This document shows positions 54,341-63,894 of a stretch of 64,000 nucleotides of DNA, piece after piece; position 1 is the stretch's first letter, and each line of letters begins with the position of its first letter. Below the pieces are notes generated by a model that saw nothing but the letters and a program-made list of their open reading frames with translations, did not search any database and was not told the DNA's origin. Location of the stretch: NCBI RefSeq assembly GCF_023101665.1, contig NZ_CP082161.1, positions 6,138,001 through 6,202,000 on the forward strand, given 5' to 3'. Made by a program: the position numbers and the translations under genes. The stretch is from Bradyrhizobium sp. 195. Its GTDB lineage: Bacteria; Pseudomonadota; Alphaproteobacteria; Rhizobiales; Xanthobacteraceae.

Positions 54341-55551
54341 TGCCCCCTCCACACCCGCCGCTGCAGCGGATTAAAGCCGATGCGATAGACCAGTTCAGCG
54401 GGCCGCTCGATGTCCCAGACCGCGAGATCGCACCATTTGCCGGCCTCCAGCGTGCCGGTTTCATCGAGCACACCGAGCGCCCGGGCGCCTTCACGGGTGA
54501 CGCCCGCAAGGCACTCGGCCACATTCATCCGGAACAGCGTCGCCCCCATGTTCATCGCGAGCAGGAGCGAGGTCAGCGGCGAGCTGCCGGGATTGCAATC
54601 GGTCGCGAGTGCCATATGGACACCGTGCCTGCGAAATGTCTCGACCGGCGGCTTCTGCGTCTCTCGGATAAAGTAGAAGGCGCCGGGCAACAGCACAGCC
54701 ACTGTACCCGCCTTCGCCATCGCGGAAGCGCCGGCTTCATCCGTATGCTCGAGATGGTCAGCCGAGAGCGCGCCGAACTTTGCGGCAAGCGCGGCGCCGC
54801 CAAGGTTCGACAGCTGGTCAGCGTGGAGCTTGACCGGCAGCCCAAGCCCTCTCGCGGTCTCGAACACCCGTGCGGTCTGCTCGGCCGAGAACGCGATCCC
54901 CTCCATGAAGGCATCGACGGCATCGGCAAGGCCGGCCTTCGCGACGGCCGGCAGCATCTGTTTGCAGACGAGATCGATGTAGCGATCCTTGTCGCCGTCG
55001 GCTTCCACCGGCAACGCATGTGCGCCGAGGAAGGACGTGCGGATCGCAACCGGCCGCTGACGACTGATGCTGCGCGCAGCGGCGAGCTGACGCATCTCGG
55101 TCTCGACGTCCAAGCCGTAGCCGGACTTGATCTCGACCGTGGTTGCGCCCTCGCCGATCAGCGCATCGAGCCGCGGTAGCGCGCTCGCGACGAGATCTGC
55201 TTCGCTCGCCTTGCGTGTCGCCGCCACCGTGGAGACGATGCCGCCGCCGGCGCGCGCGATTTCCTCGTAGCTCGCCCCCTTCAGGCGTAGCTCGAATTCG
55301 TGCGCACGGTTGCCGCCATAGACGAGATGGGTGTGGCAGTCGACGAGGCCAGGCGTGATCCAGCGTCCCTCGCAGTCGATCCGCTCGATCGCGCCCGCGT
55401 CCGCCGGAAAATCTGCTTCTGCACCGGCGTAGATGATACGGCCGCCGCGCGCAGCGATCACGCCATGCTCGATCTCGCCGAGATCGGGACGATCCGCCCG
55501 CATCGTGGCGAGCCGGGCATTGTGCCAGATCCGGTCGAAGCGCTCTGCCAT
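54337..55551 (-). CDS. hutI: Imidazolonepropionase
   Basis: This 404-residue amidohydrolase hydrolyses imidazolone propionate to formiminoglutamate. Zinc ligands are in [12 protein letters not shown], with later [13 protein letters not shown] and [10 protein letters not shown], and the family hallmark [11 protein letters not shown]. It is the first gene on the minus strand of the hut locus, starting 30 bases from the palindromic operator, and overlaps hutH. GAAGGGACC precedes ATG 55551. Confidence 0.97.
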   Translation of the reverse strand: MAERFDRIWHNARLATMRADRPDLGEIEHGVIAARGGRIIYAGAEADFPADAGAIERIDCEGRWITPGLVDCHTHLVYGGNRAHEFELRLKGASYEEIARAGGGIVSTVAATRKASEADLVASALPRLDALIGEGATTVEIKSGYGLDVETEMRQLAAARSISRQRPVAIRTSFLGAHALPVEADGDKDRYIDLVCKQMLPAVAKAGLADAVDAFMEGIAFSAEQTARVFETARGLGLPVKLHADQLSNLGGAALAAKFGALSADHLEHTDEAGASAMAKAGTVAVLLPGAFYFIRETQKPPVETFRRHGVHMALATDCNPGSSPLTSLLLAMNMGATLFRMNVAECLAGVTREGARALGVLDETGTLEAGKWCDLAVWDIERPAELVYRIGFNPLQRRVWRGQ

Positions 55552-55580
55552 GCCATGGTCCCTTCGTGGGATGCTTGACT

Positions 55581-55598
55581 TATATGTCTAGACATATA
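55581..55598. promoter_or_regulatory. Probable HutC operator in the hutI-hutF intergenic region
   Basis: TATATGTCTAGACATATA is a perfect 18-base palindrome (extendable by one TA pair to 20 bases), placed between the divergent hutI and hutF starts. HutC, encoded at 56990, is a GntR-family repressor that binds such palindromes and is released by urocanate. One site could control both arms. Confidence 0.85.
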
Positions 55599-55634
55599 AT
55601 CGTAAGCCGGTTCTGTCCAGCCGGCGTGTAAATC

Positions 55635-56993
55635 ATGACCCGACTGCATTTCGCCTCCGCGCTCCTGCCCTCGGGCTGGGCCAATGACGTGCAGGTGGTG
55701 ATCACCGCCGGCGCGATCGCGGAGGTGACGCCGGGCGTGGCTCCGGCTGCCGGCGACGAGCGCCACGCCATCGCGCTTTCGGGACTGGCGAGCCTGCACA
55801 GCCACGCCTTCCAGCGCGGCATGGCGGGCCTCGCCGAGTTGCGCGGCAACTCCACCGACACGTTCTGGACCTGGCGTGAGACGATGTATCGCTTCGCCCT
55901 CGCCATGACGCCGGACGACGTCGCTTCTGTCGCAACGCTGCTTTATGTCGAGATGCTGGAGCAGGGTTTTACCCGCGTCGGCGAATTCCATTATCTCCAT
56001 CACGACCGCGACGGCGCGCAATATATCGATCCCGCCGAGATGGCCACGCGCATCGCGCAGGCCGCCGAGGCCTCCGGCATTGCTCTGACGTTGCTGCCGA
56101 GTTTTTATGCGCACGGCTCGTTTGGCGGCGCGGCGCCGCATGCCGGCCAGCGCCGCTTCATCTGCTCGGTCGATCGGTTCGCGGCATTGATGTCAGCATC
56201 GCGCAAGGCGATCAGCACATTGCCCGGCGCCAATATCGGCATTGCCCCGCACAGCCTGCGCGCGGTCGCGCCGGACGAGCTTGCGGCAATCATTCCGCTC
56301 GCTGAAGGCGGGCCGGTGCATATCCATGCTGCCGAGCAGGTCCGGGAAGTCGAGGATTGCCTGGCCTGGTCGGGCCACCGCCCGGTGCAATGGCTGCTGG
56401 AGCACGCGCCGATCGACCGACGCTGGTGCCTCATCCATGCGACGCATACGACGGATGAGGAAGTCGCCGCCTTCGCCCGGACCGGCGCGGTTGCCGGCCT
56501 CTGCCCCATCACCGAGGCGAGCCTTGGCGACGGCATCTTTCCCGCGCGCGAATTCCTCGATGCCGGCGGCGCGTTCGGTGTCGGCACCGATTCCAACGTG
56601 CTGATCGGCGCTGCCGACGAATTGCGCCAGCTCGAATACGGCCAGCGGCTCAAGCACCGCCAGCGGAACGTGCTCTCGGCCGGCGCCGGCCGCTCGACCG
56701 GACGCACGCTGTACGACCAAGCGCTCGCGGGCGGCGCGCAAGCGCTGGCGCAGCCGACAGTCGGCCTCGCACCGGGCGCGCGCGCCGACATCGTCACGCT
56801 CGACGCCGCACATCCGTCGCTGGCGGGACGACAGGGCGACGCCGCCATCGACGGCTGGATCTTTGCCGCGGGCAGCGGCGCGATCGACTGCGTCTGGGCC
56901 GGCGGCCGCAAGGTGGTCGAAGGCGGCCAGCATGGATTGCGCCAAGCCGCACGCGAACACTTCAACGCGACAGTGCGGAGGCTCATCGCATGA
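55635..56993 (+). CDS. hutF: Formimidoylglutamate deiminase
   Basis: This 452-residue amidohydrolase deaminates N-formimidoylglutamate to N-formylglutamate and ammonia. Zinc motif LASLHSHAFQRGMAGLAE, WTWRETMYRF, VGEFHYLHH, IHAAEQVREVEDC and the late TDSNVLIGAADELRQLEYGQRL match HutF. It points to the two-step branch through formylglutamate rather than direct hydrolysis. It is divergent from hutI, and its last four bases overlap the hutC start. Confidence 0.96.
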   Translation: MTRLHFASALLPSGWANDVQVVITAGAIAEVTPGVAPAAGDERHAIALSGLASLHSHAFQRGMAGLAELRGNSTDTFWTWRETMYRFALAMTPDDVASVATLLYVEMLEQGFTRVGEFHYLHHDRDGAQYIDPAEMATRIAQAAEASGIALTLLPSFYAHGSFGGAAPHAGQRRFICSVDRFAALMSASRKAISTLPGANIGIAPHSLRAVAPDELAAIIPLAEGGPVHIHAAEQVREVEDCLAWSGHRPVQWLLEHAPIDRRWCLIHATHTTDEEVAAFARTGAVAGLCPITEASLGDGIFPAREFLDAGGAFGVGTDSNVLIGAADELRQLEYGQRLKHRQRNVLSAGAGRSTGRTLYDQALAGGAQALAQPTVGLAPGARADIVTLDAAHPSLAGRQGDAAIDGWIFAAGSGAIDCVWAGGRKVVEGGQHGLRQAAREHFNATVRRLIA

Positions 56994-57718
56994 GCCTCGC
57001 CACCGAGACAGCCGACCAACCAACATTGTACAAGCGAATTCGCGCCGACATAGAGAAGCGCATCCTGACCGGCGAATGGCCGCCGGGGCATCGCATTCCG
57101 TTCGAGCACGAGCTGGTGGCGCGCTACGGCTGCTCGCGCATGACCGTGAACAAGGCGCTGTCGGAGCTCGCGCAGGCCGATCTGATCGAGCGGCGGCGGC
57201 GCGCCGGCTCGTTCGTGCGTCGACCGCAACATCAATCCGCCGTTCTCAAGATCGCCGACATCCGCGCCGAGATCACCGCGCTGGGGCGCGCTTACGGCTA
57301 TGAGCTGATCCAGCGCAAGCTCCGCGCCGCGACCGCGGCCGACCGTGACCGTCTCGGCGTGAGGAAGGCCGGCAAGGTGGTCGCGATCACCTGCCGGCAC
57401 AGCGCCGACAACGTGCCGTTCGCCGTCGAGGACAGGCTGATCGACCTGTCATCCGTGCCGGATGCCGCGACCGCGGATTTTTCGCGCGAGCCGCCCGGCT
57501 CGTGGCTGCTTCATCATGTTCCATGGACGGAGGCCGAGCACACGATCAGCGCCATCGTTGCGGATGACCACGCGGCGGACGCGCTCGCGATCGCCGTCGG
57601 CGCCCCCTGTCTCGTGATCGACCGTTACACCTGGCGCAGCGCGCGCACGATCACCGCCGTGCGCCTGCTCTATCCCGGTGACTCTCACCGCCTTGTCGCG
57701 CGATTCAAGGGAGGCTGA
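56990..57718 (+). CDS. hutC: Histidine utilisation repressor HutC
   Basis: This 242-residue GntR-family regulator of the HutC/FarR subgroup has an N-terminal winged helix (YKRIRADIEKRILTGEWPPG, ELVARYGCSRMTVNKALSELA) and a C-terminal UTRA ligand domain. It is translated from an ATGA overlap with hutF and probably represses hutI-H-U and hutF-C at the palindrome at 55581. In characterised systems urocanate is the inducer. It is followed 84 bases later by the ABC importer. Confidence 0.96.
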   Translation: MSLATETADQPTLYKRIRADIEKRILTGEWPPGHRIPFEHELVARYGCSRMTVNKALSELAQADLIERRRRAGSFVRRPQHQSAVLKIADIRAEITALGRAYGYELIQRKLRAATAADRDRLGVRKAGKVVAITCRHSADNVPFAVEDRLIDLSSVPDAATADFSREPPGSWLLHHVPWTEAEHTISAIVADDHAADALAIAVGAPCLVIDRYTWRSARTITAVRLLYPGDSHRLVARFKGG

Positions 57719-57802
57719 GAGGATATGTCGGCACAAATCGTGCAACGCTACATGAAGAGATCAACAAGACGTCAATCCATCGATCGGCAGAGGACGACAA
57801 TC

Positions 57803-58747
57803 ATGCGTAGTTCGACGATATTTGCGACAATCATTGCCCTCGCGGCCTCCACTCCCGTGCTCGCCGATGACGTCAAGGTCGGCGTCGGCATTTCCGGATG
57901 GACCGGTTTCGCGCCGCTGACGCTGGCGAAGGAGGCGGGCATCTTCAAGAAGAATGGGCTCGACGTCACGATCAAGAAGATCCCGCAGAAGGACCGCCAC
58001 CTCGCGATCGCCTCAGGTGACGTCCAGTGCGCGGCAACGACCGTCGAGACCTGGATCTCCTGGAACGCCAACGGCGTTGCGACCAAGCAGATCTTCCAGC
58101 TCGACAAGAGCTATGGCGCCGACGGCATGGCCGTGCGCAACGATCTCGCCGCGATCAAGGACCTGAAGGGCAAGACCGTCGCCGCCTCCGCGCCCGGCAC
58201 CTCGCCGTATTTCGCGCTGGCCTGGATGCTCAAGAAGAACGGCCTGTCGGTGAAGGACGTCACTGTCGTCAATCTCGAGCCGGCTGCTGCTGCACAGGCC
58301 TTCGTCTCCGGCCAGAACGATGCGGCGATGACCTATGAGCCGTATCTGTCGACGGTGCGGGCCGCGCCCGACAAGGGCAAGATCATCGCGACCACGCTGG
58401 ATTATCCGATGGTCATGGACACCTTCGGCTGCACGCCGAAATTCCTCACCGAGAATCCCAAGGCCGCCAAGGCACTCGCCGAGAGCTATTTCGAGGCGCT
58501 TGACATGATCGCCAAGGACCAGGCCAAGGCCTACGAGATCATGGGCGCCGACGTGAAGCAGAGCGGCGAGCAGTTCGGCAACTCGGCAAAATACCTGCGC
58601 TGGCAGGACAAGGCCGCGAACCAGAAGTTCTTCGCGGGCGACTTCCTGACCTTCAACAAGGAGGCCGCCGACCTGCTGCTGGAAATCGGCATCATCAAGG
58701 CCGCGCCGAAGGTCGAGGACCTCTTCGACGCCAGCTACATCAAGTAA
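57803..58747 (+). CDS. NitT/TauT-type ABC binding protein in the hut locus
   Basis: This 314-residue protein has a signal peptide ending near VLADD. The pattern is VKVGVGISGWTGFAPLTLAKEAGIFKKNGLDV at the start, IASGDVQCAATTVETWISW, IKDLKGKTVAASAPGTSPYF and NDAAMTYEPYLS. The neighbours suggest histidine, urocanate or another imidazole as ligand; sequence alone does not decide. ATG 57803 is the first start with a signal peptide. A hairpin (58762-58789) separates it from the permease, and may raise binding-protein level relative to the membrane parts. Confidence 0.88.
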   Translation: MRSSTIFATIIALAASTPVLADDVKVGVGISGWTGFAPLTLAKEAGIFKKNGLDVTIKKIPQKDRHLAIASGDVQCAATTVETWISWNANGVATKQIFQLDKSYGADGMAVRNDLAAIKDLKGKTVAASAPGTSPYFALAWMLKKNGLSVKDVTVVNLEPAAAAQAFVSGQNDAAMTYEPYLSTVRAAPDKGKIIATTLDYPMVMDTFGCTPKFLTENPKAAKALAESYFEALDMIAKDQAKAYEIMGADVKQSGEQFGNSAKYLRWQDKAANQKFFAGDFLTFNKEAADLLLEIGIIKAAPKVEDLFDASYIK

Positions 58748-58761
58748 GCTTCTCGAGAGCC

Positions 58762-58789
58762 GCCGGCCCCGTTTCGCGGCGGGGCCGGC
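58762..58789 (+). promoter_or_regulatory. Stem-loop between binding protein and permease genes
   Basis: GCCGGCCCC (58762-58770) pairs with GGGGCCGGC (58781-58789), nine base pairs with a ten-base loop. A short T-rich run (AAATCTTTTC) follows, so it may be a partial terminator or an mRNA-stabilising element within the importer operon. Confidence 0.75.
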
Positions 58790-58819
58790 AAATCTTTTCA
58801 GCGCCCGGATATATCGTCG

Positions 58820-59593
58820 ATGCGTCCCCTGGACCCTGTTACATCGAAGCAGCGCGTGGCCTACGGCCTTGCGTTCTTCGTGCTGTTCGTTGCCCTCTGG
58901 TCGTGGGCAACGCTCGGCGGCCATGTGTCGAAAACCTTTCTCGCCAACCCGCTGACCATGGTGCAGGAGGGATATGACCTCCTGGCCAAACAGGGATTCG
59001 TCTACGACATCGGCATGACGATCTGGCGCGTCGTCGGCGGCTTCGCGCTCGCGTCGATCATCGCGGTCCCGCTCGGCGTGCTGATGGGCGCCTACAAGCC
59101 AATCGAGGCGTTCCTCGAACCGTTCGTCTCCTTTGCGCGCTATCTGCCTGCGTCCGCTTTCATCCCGCTCCTGATCCTGTGGGCCGGCATCGGGGAATTG
59201 CAAAAGCTGCTCGTCATCTTCATCGGCTCGGTATTCCAGGTCATCCTGATGATCGCAGTCACCGTCGGCGCAACCCGGCGCGATCTGGTCGAGGCGGCCT
59301 ATACGCTTGGGGCCAGCGACCGCGGCATCATCCGCCGCGTGCTGCTGCCCTCCTCTGCCCCCGAGATCGCGGAAATCCTGCGGCTGGTGCTGGGCTGGGC
59401 CTGGACCTACGTCATCGTCGCCGAGCTGATCGGTTCGTCCTCCGGCATCGGCCACATGATCACCGACAGTCAGGCACTGCTCAACACCGGGCAAATCATC
59501 TTCGGCATCATCGTGATCGGCCTGATCGGGCTCCTCTCGGACTTCATGTTCAAGGCGTTCAACGCCTGGCTGTTTCCGTGGAGGCTCGCATGA
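58820..59593 (+). CDS. NitT/TauT-type ABC permease
   Basis: This 257-residue inner-membrane protein has about six helices and the EAA-type loop (LVEAAYTLGASDRGIIRRVLLPSSAPEI). It is the membrane part of the importer that begins at 57803. Its last four bases overlap the ATPase start, so translation is coupled. Confidence 0.9.
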   Translation: MRPLDPVTSKQRVAYGLAFFVLFVALWSWATLGGHVSKTFLANPLTMVQEGYDLLAKQGFVYDIGMTIWRVVGGFALASIIAVPLGVLMGAYKPIEAFLEPFVSFARYLPASAFIPLLILWAGIGELQKLLVIFIGSVFQVILMIAVTVGATRRDLVEAAYTLGASDRGIIRRVLLPSSAPEIAEILRLVLGWAWTYVIVAELIGSSSGIGHMITDSQALLNTGQIIFGIIVIGLIGLLSDFMFKAFNAWLFPWRLA

Positions 59594-60375
59594 CCACGCT
59601 GAAGATCGAGCAGGTCTCACGCACCTTCCCCGCGCGCCAAGGCAACGCGCCGACGCGCGCGCTGGAGCCGACCGACCTTACCATCGGCAACAACGATTTC
59701 GTCACCATCCTCGGTCCCTCCGGCTGCGGAAAGTCCACGCTGCTGCGCATCGTCGCGGGGCTCGACCGTCCGACCGGCGGCCGCGTCACGCTCGACGGGC
59801 GCGAGGTGACCGGCCCGGGCGCCGATCGCGGCATGGTGTTCCAGTCCTACACGCTGTTTCCCTGGCTCACCGTGCGCGAGAACATCGCCTTCGGCCTGCG
59901 CGAGCGCGGTGTGTCCGAGGCGGAGCGGAACAAGATCGCCGACGCGTTCATCCGCCAAGTCGGGTTGTCCGGCTTCGAGAACCACTGGCCGAAGCAGCTG
60001 TCCGGCGGCATGCAGCAGCGCACGGCGATCGCCCGCGCGCTCGCCAACGATCCCAAAATCCTGCTGCTCGACGAGCCTTTCGGCGCGCTGGACAACCAGA
60101 CCCGCGCCTTGATGCAGGAGATGCTGCTCGGGATCTGGGAACGCGACCAGAAGACCGTGCTGTTCGTGACCCACGACATCGAGGAAGCGATCTTCCTCGG
60201 CAGCCGCGTTGTCGTCATGAGCGCGCGCCCCGGCCGGATCAAGGCTGAGATCAATGTGGACCTGCCGCATCCGCGCTCCTACAAGATCAAGACGACGCCG
60301 GAGTTCGTCCAGCTCAAGGAACGGCTGGTCGAGGAGATCCGCACCGAGGCGCTTAGGGTTGCCGAACATGCCTGA
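59590..60375 (+). CDS. NitT/TauT-type ABC ATPase
   Basis: This 261-residue ATPase has Walker A GPSGCGKST, Q-loop MVFQSYTLFPWLT, canonical signature LSGGMQQR, Walker B LLLDEPFGALD and switch VTHDIEEA. ATG 59590 is chosen because the frame's upstream extension lies inside the permease in another phase. It overlaps the permease by four bases and the amidohydrolase gene by eight. Confidence 0.92.
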   Translation: MTTLKIEQVSRTFPARQGNAPTRALEPTDLTIGNNDFVTILGPSGCGKSTLLRIVAGLDRPTGGRVTLDGREVTGPGADRGMVFQSYTLFPWLTVRENIAFGLRERGVSEAERNKIADAFIRQVGLSGFENHWPKQLSGGMQQRTAIARALANDPKILLLDEPFGALDNQTRALMQEMLLGIWERDQKTVLFVTHDIEEAIFLGSRVVVMSARPGRIKAEINVDLPHPRSYKIKTTPEFVQLKERLVEEIRTEALRVAEHA

Positions 60376-61600
60376 CACCAATCCGCGCGCCAATGGCCAG
60401 CGCGTTCTCGCCGATCTCAATGCCCTCCGTGCCATCGGCGCTTACAGGACCGGCGTGCATAAGCCGACCTTCTCCGAGCCGCACAAGCTTTCGCTGGAGT
60501 GGCTCGTGCGCAAGCTTCCCGATGCCGGCCTCTCCGCTTCGATCGACGGCATCGGCAACGTGTTCGGCACCATTGCCAAGCCGGGACCCAAGCTGCTGGC
60601 CGGCTCGCACCTGGAAAGCCAGAACTACGCCGGCTGGCTCGATGGCCCGCTCGGCGTCGTCTACGCGCTCGAAGCGGCCCGCGTGCTCAACGCCGATCCC
60701 ACCGTGAAAGGCGCGGTCGAGGTCGCCGCCTGGTGCGACGAGGAGGGACATTTCGGCCATTTCCTCGGCTCGCGCTCCTATGTCGGGCAGGTGACCGAAG
60801 CCGACATCGACGCCGCGCGCGATCGAACCAGCGGCCGCACCATGCGCGACGCGCTCGCCGACATGGGGCTCGCTGAACGCCCGCGCCTCGCCGCCGAGCC
60901 GGGCCGGCATGTCGGATATCTCGAGGCCCATATCGAGCAGGGCGACACGCTCGAAAGCGGCAAGCTCGCGATCGGTGTCGTGACCTCCATCGTCGGCATC
61001 TGGCAATACCAGATCGATTTCATCGGCGAGCAGAACCATGCCGGCACGACGCGCATGGCGGTGCGCAGGGATGCAGGGCTGGCGCTGGCCAAATTCTGCG
61101 TCGCGATCGACGAGCGTTTTCCTGATGCCTGCGGTCCACGCACGGTCTGGACCACCGGCCGCATCACGCTCGATCCGGGCGCCCCGAGCATCATTCCGGG
61201 CGGAGCCGAAATGCTGTTCCAGATCCGCGACGACGATCCAGCCGTCATCGCCCGGCTGGAGCAGCTGCTACGGACCATGGCGGACGAGGCCAGCGCGAGC
61301 GGTCCCTGCACCGTCACCGTTACGAAGCTGCGCACCGGTGCGCCCGCCATGATGGACGCCGGCTTTCAGGATGCGATCGAAGCAGCAAGCAAGGCGCTCG
61401 CCGGTGGACGATCCATTCGCATGCCCAGCGGCGCCGGCCACGATGCGCAGATGCTGGCAACGGTCATGCCCGCTGGCATGCTGTTCGTGCCGTCGATCGG
61501 CGGCATCAGTCATCACTGGACCGAAAACACTGCCGATACCGATATCGTCGCCGGCGCTGAGGTCTTCGTCGACGCTTGCCGGCGTATCCTCGGCGGCTGA
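60368..61600 (+). CDS. M20-family N-carbamoyl/allantoate-type amidohydrolase
   Basis: This 410-residue zinc amidohydrolase of the hydantoinase/carbamoylase type has metal-site segments GSHLESQNYAGWLDGPLGVV (His81, Asp92), AAWCDEEGHFGHFLGSR (Glu125/126), HIEQGDTLES and late GISHHWTENTADTD. The usual HxDS site reads HLES. It overlaps the ABC ATPase by eight bases, which ties it to the importer. Candidate substrates are N-carbamoyl-glutamate from hydantoin propionate, or possibly N-formylglutamate, since no hutG is in the window. Both are inference. Confidence 0.85.
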   Translation: MPDTNPRANGQRVLADLNALRAIGAYRTGVHKPTFSEPHKLSLEWLVRKLPDAGLSASIDGIGNVFGTIAKPGPKLLAGSHLESQNYAGWLDGPLGVVYALEAARVLNADPTVKGAVEVAAWCDEEGHFGHFLGSRSYVGQVTEADIDAARDRTSGRTMRDALADMGLAERPRLAAEPGRHVGYLEAHIEQGDTLESGKLAIGVVTSIVGIWQYQIDFIGEQNHAGTTRMAVRRDAGLALAKFCVAIDERFPDACGPRTVWTTGRITLDPGAPSIIPGGAEMLFQIRDDDPAVIARLEQLLRTMADEASASGPCTVTVTKLRTGAPAMMDAGFQDAIEAASKALAGGRSIRMPSGAGHDAQMLATVMPAGMLFVPSIGGISHHWTENTADTDIVAGAEVFVDACRRILGG

Positions 61601-61667
61601 TGTGACGACAACCGATTGCGCGATCTGACGCGGATGCTGCGGGCAGGCGCCCCGCATCACCGGGTGC

Positions 61668-62591
61668 TCACGCTTTGAAGCCGGAGGTCTGTCGGCGCCA
61701 TACAGCTGGGCTGACGCCGACAATCGAGGAGAACACGCGCGTGAAGTGACTCTGGTTGGCAAAGCCTGCCGAGATCGCGATCTCGGTCAGCGGCAGGTCG
61801 CGAACGCTCATCAATTGCTTGGCGGCCTTCACGCGCTGATGAAGCAGCCATTGATGCGGCGGCATGCCGACGGCGGTTCGAAATGCGCGTGAAAAATGAC
61901 TGACCGAGAGGTCGAGCTCGCTCGCGATCTTCTGCAGCGAGAGTTTTTCGCCGAGATCGGATTCCAGGCGCTCGCAGGCACGTTTCGCCTGCCAGGGAGC
62001 GAGACCGCCGCGGGTGGGCTCAGTCCTGCGCTGAAGGCCGCCGTAAGCCTGGGCGACATGGGCGGTCAAGGCGAGCATCATGTGGTCGACGAAAAGCTGA
62101 TTGGCCTCGCCCGGCCTGCGCAGGCCTTCCTGCAGCGACGCGCCGATGTGGCGGATGATTTCGTCGTCGTGGCCAACGCCGATCTGACAGTCGAGTTCGT
62201 CGATCCGCGACGAATTGCACTGCTCGGAGATGCTGTCGAGTGCCGAACGCGGAATGTAGAAAAAAAGCGAGTGGAACGGCTTGTCGATCACATAGCGTGG
62301 ATCGAGCTTGAGGTCATAGAGATAGGTCGTGCCCGCGCGCACGTCCGCCTTCATGATAAATTTGCCGCGCTCCCAGAGCTCGCAATCCGGGTAATCACGA
62401 AGCTTCAGGCTGACGAGAAACGCGTCTTCCGCGGTGAGCGAGCCGGACAGGCCAGTCAGCGGACGATCATTCCGCGTTTCGGTGACCGCAAGCTCCGCGC
62501 TGCGCAGCGAACGCGTGACCAGGGAGGGCGGCGCTTCCTTCAAACGCAGGAATAGCCCGAGCTTGTCTCCGTAGGCGCCTGCCTGGGTCAT
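61668..62591 (-). CDS. AraC-family transcription regulator
   Basis: This 307-residue protein has an N-terminal cupin-like region and a C-terminal double helix-turn-helix (KLSLQKIASELDLSVSHFSRAFRTAVG, then ISAGFANQSHFTRVFSSIVGVSP). It converges on the importer and amidohydrolase operon, so a role in their control is not implied by a divergent promoter. The ligand is unknown; the N-terminal region with DYPDCELWERGKF belongs to no family I can name. Confidence 0.85.
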   Translation of the reverse strand: MTQAGAYGDKLGLFLRLKEAPPSLVTRSLRSAELAVTETRNDRPLTGLSGSLTAEDAFLVSLKLRDYPDCELWERGKFIMKADVRAGTTYLYDLKLDPRYVIDKPFHSLFFYIPRSALDSISEQCNSSRIDELDCQIGVGHDDEIIRHIGASLQEGLRRPGEANQLFVDHMMLALTAHVAQAYGGLQRRTEPTRGGLAPWQAKRACERLESDLGEKLSLQKIASELDLSVSHFSRAFRTAVGMPPHQWLLHQRVKAAKQLMSVRDLPLTEIAISAGFANQSHFTRVFSSIVGVSPAVWRRQTSGFKA

Positions 62592-62778
62592 CGGATTGGC
62601 CTTTCTGTGGAAGCCCGCGTGCAGGCCACAGTGTCCCGCCAGTTCAGGAGCGCATTACAATATCCGGCAGCGGCTGTCCACGTGCGCGCACCAGGCGAGC
62701 TTCACAGGTTTTCACAAACGCACGATCACATGGCGCGATGTGGGTTCACCGACACGAGAGGCATACCGGCGACGCATC

Positions 62779-62875
62779 GTCATTGCGAGCGCAGCGACTT
62801 GTCCGCCGAAGCCTTGCGAAGGCGGAAGCAATCCAGAGTCTTTCCGCGGAGGGATTCTGGATTGCTTCGTCCATG
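62779..62875. repeat. Palindromic intergenic repeat (GCAATCCAGAGT / ATTCTGGATTGC family)
   Basis: GAAGCAATCCAGAGTC and GATTCTGGATTGCTTC are the arms, with TTGCGAGCGCAGC at the outer left. It is the same family as 11453-11540 and 25127-25210, but the right outer arm is cut short. Confidence 0.8.
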
Positions 62876-62885
62876 AGCAACAAGG

Positions 62886-63030
62886 CGTGGGCACGCTGCG
62901 CTTTGCCACCCTACGAGATCGAGCTTGTGGCAGTGCCGTAGGGTGGGCAAAGCGAAGCGTGCCCACGTATCTTTCGCGGCCGAGAGAGATCGTGGGCACG
63001 GCGCAAGAGCGCCTTTGCCCACCCTACGAC
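62886..63030. repeat. Compound palindromic repeat (CGTAGGGTGGGCAAAG family)
   Basis: Three related arms occur: GTGGGCACGCTGCGCTTTGC...ACCCTACGA, GCCGTAGGGTGGGCAAAGCG, and TTTGCCCACCCTACGA with two copies of ATCGAGCTTGTG. It is a nested or tandem pair of the element at 41121-41212. Confidence 0.8.
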
Positions 63031-63732
63031 ATCGAGCTTGTGACACGCAGTTTGACTCCCAGACACGCCTTCGCATTCTCGCGGCTGGTTTCGCCCGAGC
63101 TTTGCTTGGTCGCTCCACCCTCTAGCCAAGAGGGCGCAGGGAAGGCCGGGTGCCGGCTCGCACCCGCGGTCCGCTGCGCGAAATGCACACGCAGGAAGAA
63201 CCGCACAGCAGCATACAGGTGATGCCGATCACTCGGCCTTCCCTGCGCGGTGGTCGGACGGCTTATGCCGTGATCTCCCGGGAGCCGAACTTTCCTTCTG
63301 GCCTCCCTCGCCCCGCGAATTGATGATGCAGTCTGCCCGGTTGGGCTCGCTCGCATCTTCGCGACAGGCTTGACCGTGGCAACGACGGCCAGGACCACAC
63401 GGTTTTGCCGTACGCACGGCTCGCCAATGTCGCCGCAGTTTTCCCAGCCCTGTCGACAAAGCCGGAAACTTACAGGCGAGACGAACCTAGCAGCGCCGCT
63501 CGTCCGCACGCGGGTTACGAGCTCACAGGGACTACCCGCCCTGCCCGCCCCATCTCGTGCCGACGCTGCCGCGTCCACCGCAAGCCCGGCTCGCGACAGT
63601 GACGACACAAGATCGCCCCTCTTGGGTGAGCCGGGATGGACCACACATACGATAAAACCGAATTTCGGTAAAGTGGAATATTTTTGCGCGAATGGATTGA
63701 CACGGAGCGACACAGGTAAGTGCCAGCTCCGT

Positions 63733-63853
63733 CATCCTGAGGTGCGAGTGGCGCGATGCGCATCGCATCGCGCCGGGAGCCTCGAAGGATGAACGGCCAC
63801 AGTGGGGCCGTCGCCCTTCGAGGCTCGCCGAAGAGGCGAGCACCTCAGGGTGA
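63733..63853. repeat. Inverted repeat (GTCATCCTGAGGTGCGAG family)
   Basis: GTCATCCTGAGGTGC at the left pairs with GCACCTCAGGGTGAC at the right. Inner arms around CCTCGAAGGATGAACGGCC and GGGCCGTCGCCCTTCGAGG fold together. It ends directly at the hexamer array. Confidence 0.8.
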
Positions 63854-63854
63854 C

Positions 63855-63894
63855 GGTGATGGTGATGGTGATGGTGATGGTGATGGTGATGGTG
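63855..63894. repeat. Perfect GGTGAT hexamer tandem array
   Basis: Six full GGTGAT units plus GGTG lie directly after an inverted repeat. The array is a candidate for copy-number variation between strains. One minus frame reads it as His codons, but no gene is supported. Confidence 0.95.

Noticed and set aside
59179..59589. Upstream extension of the ABC ATPase frame
   Set aside because: It lies within the permease gene in another phase. ATG 59590 fits the ATPase family start.
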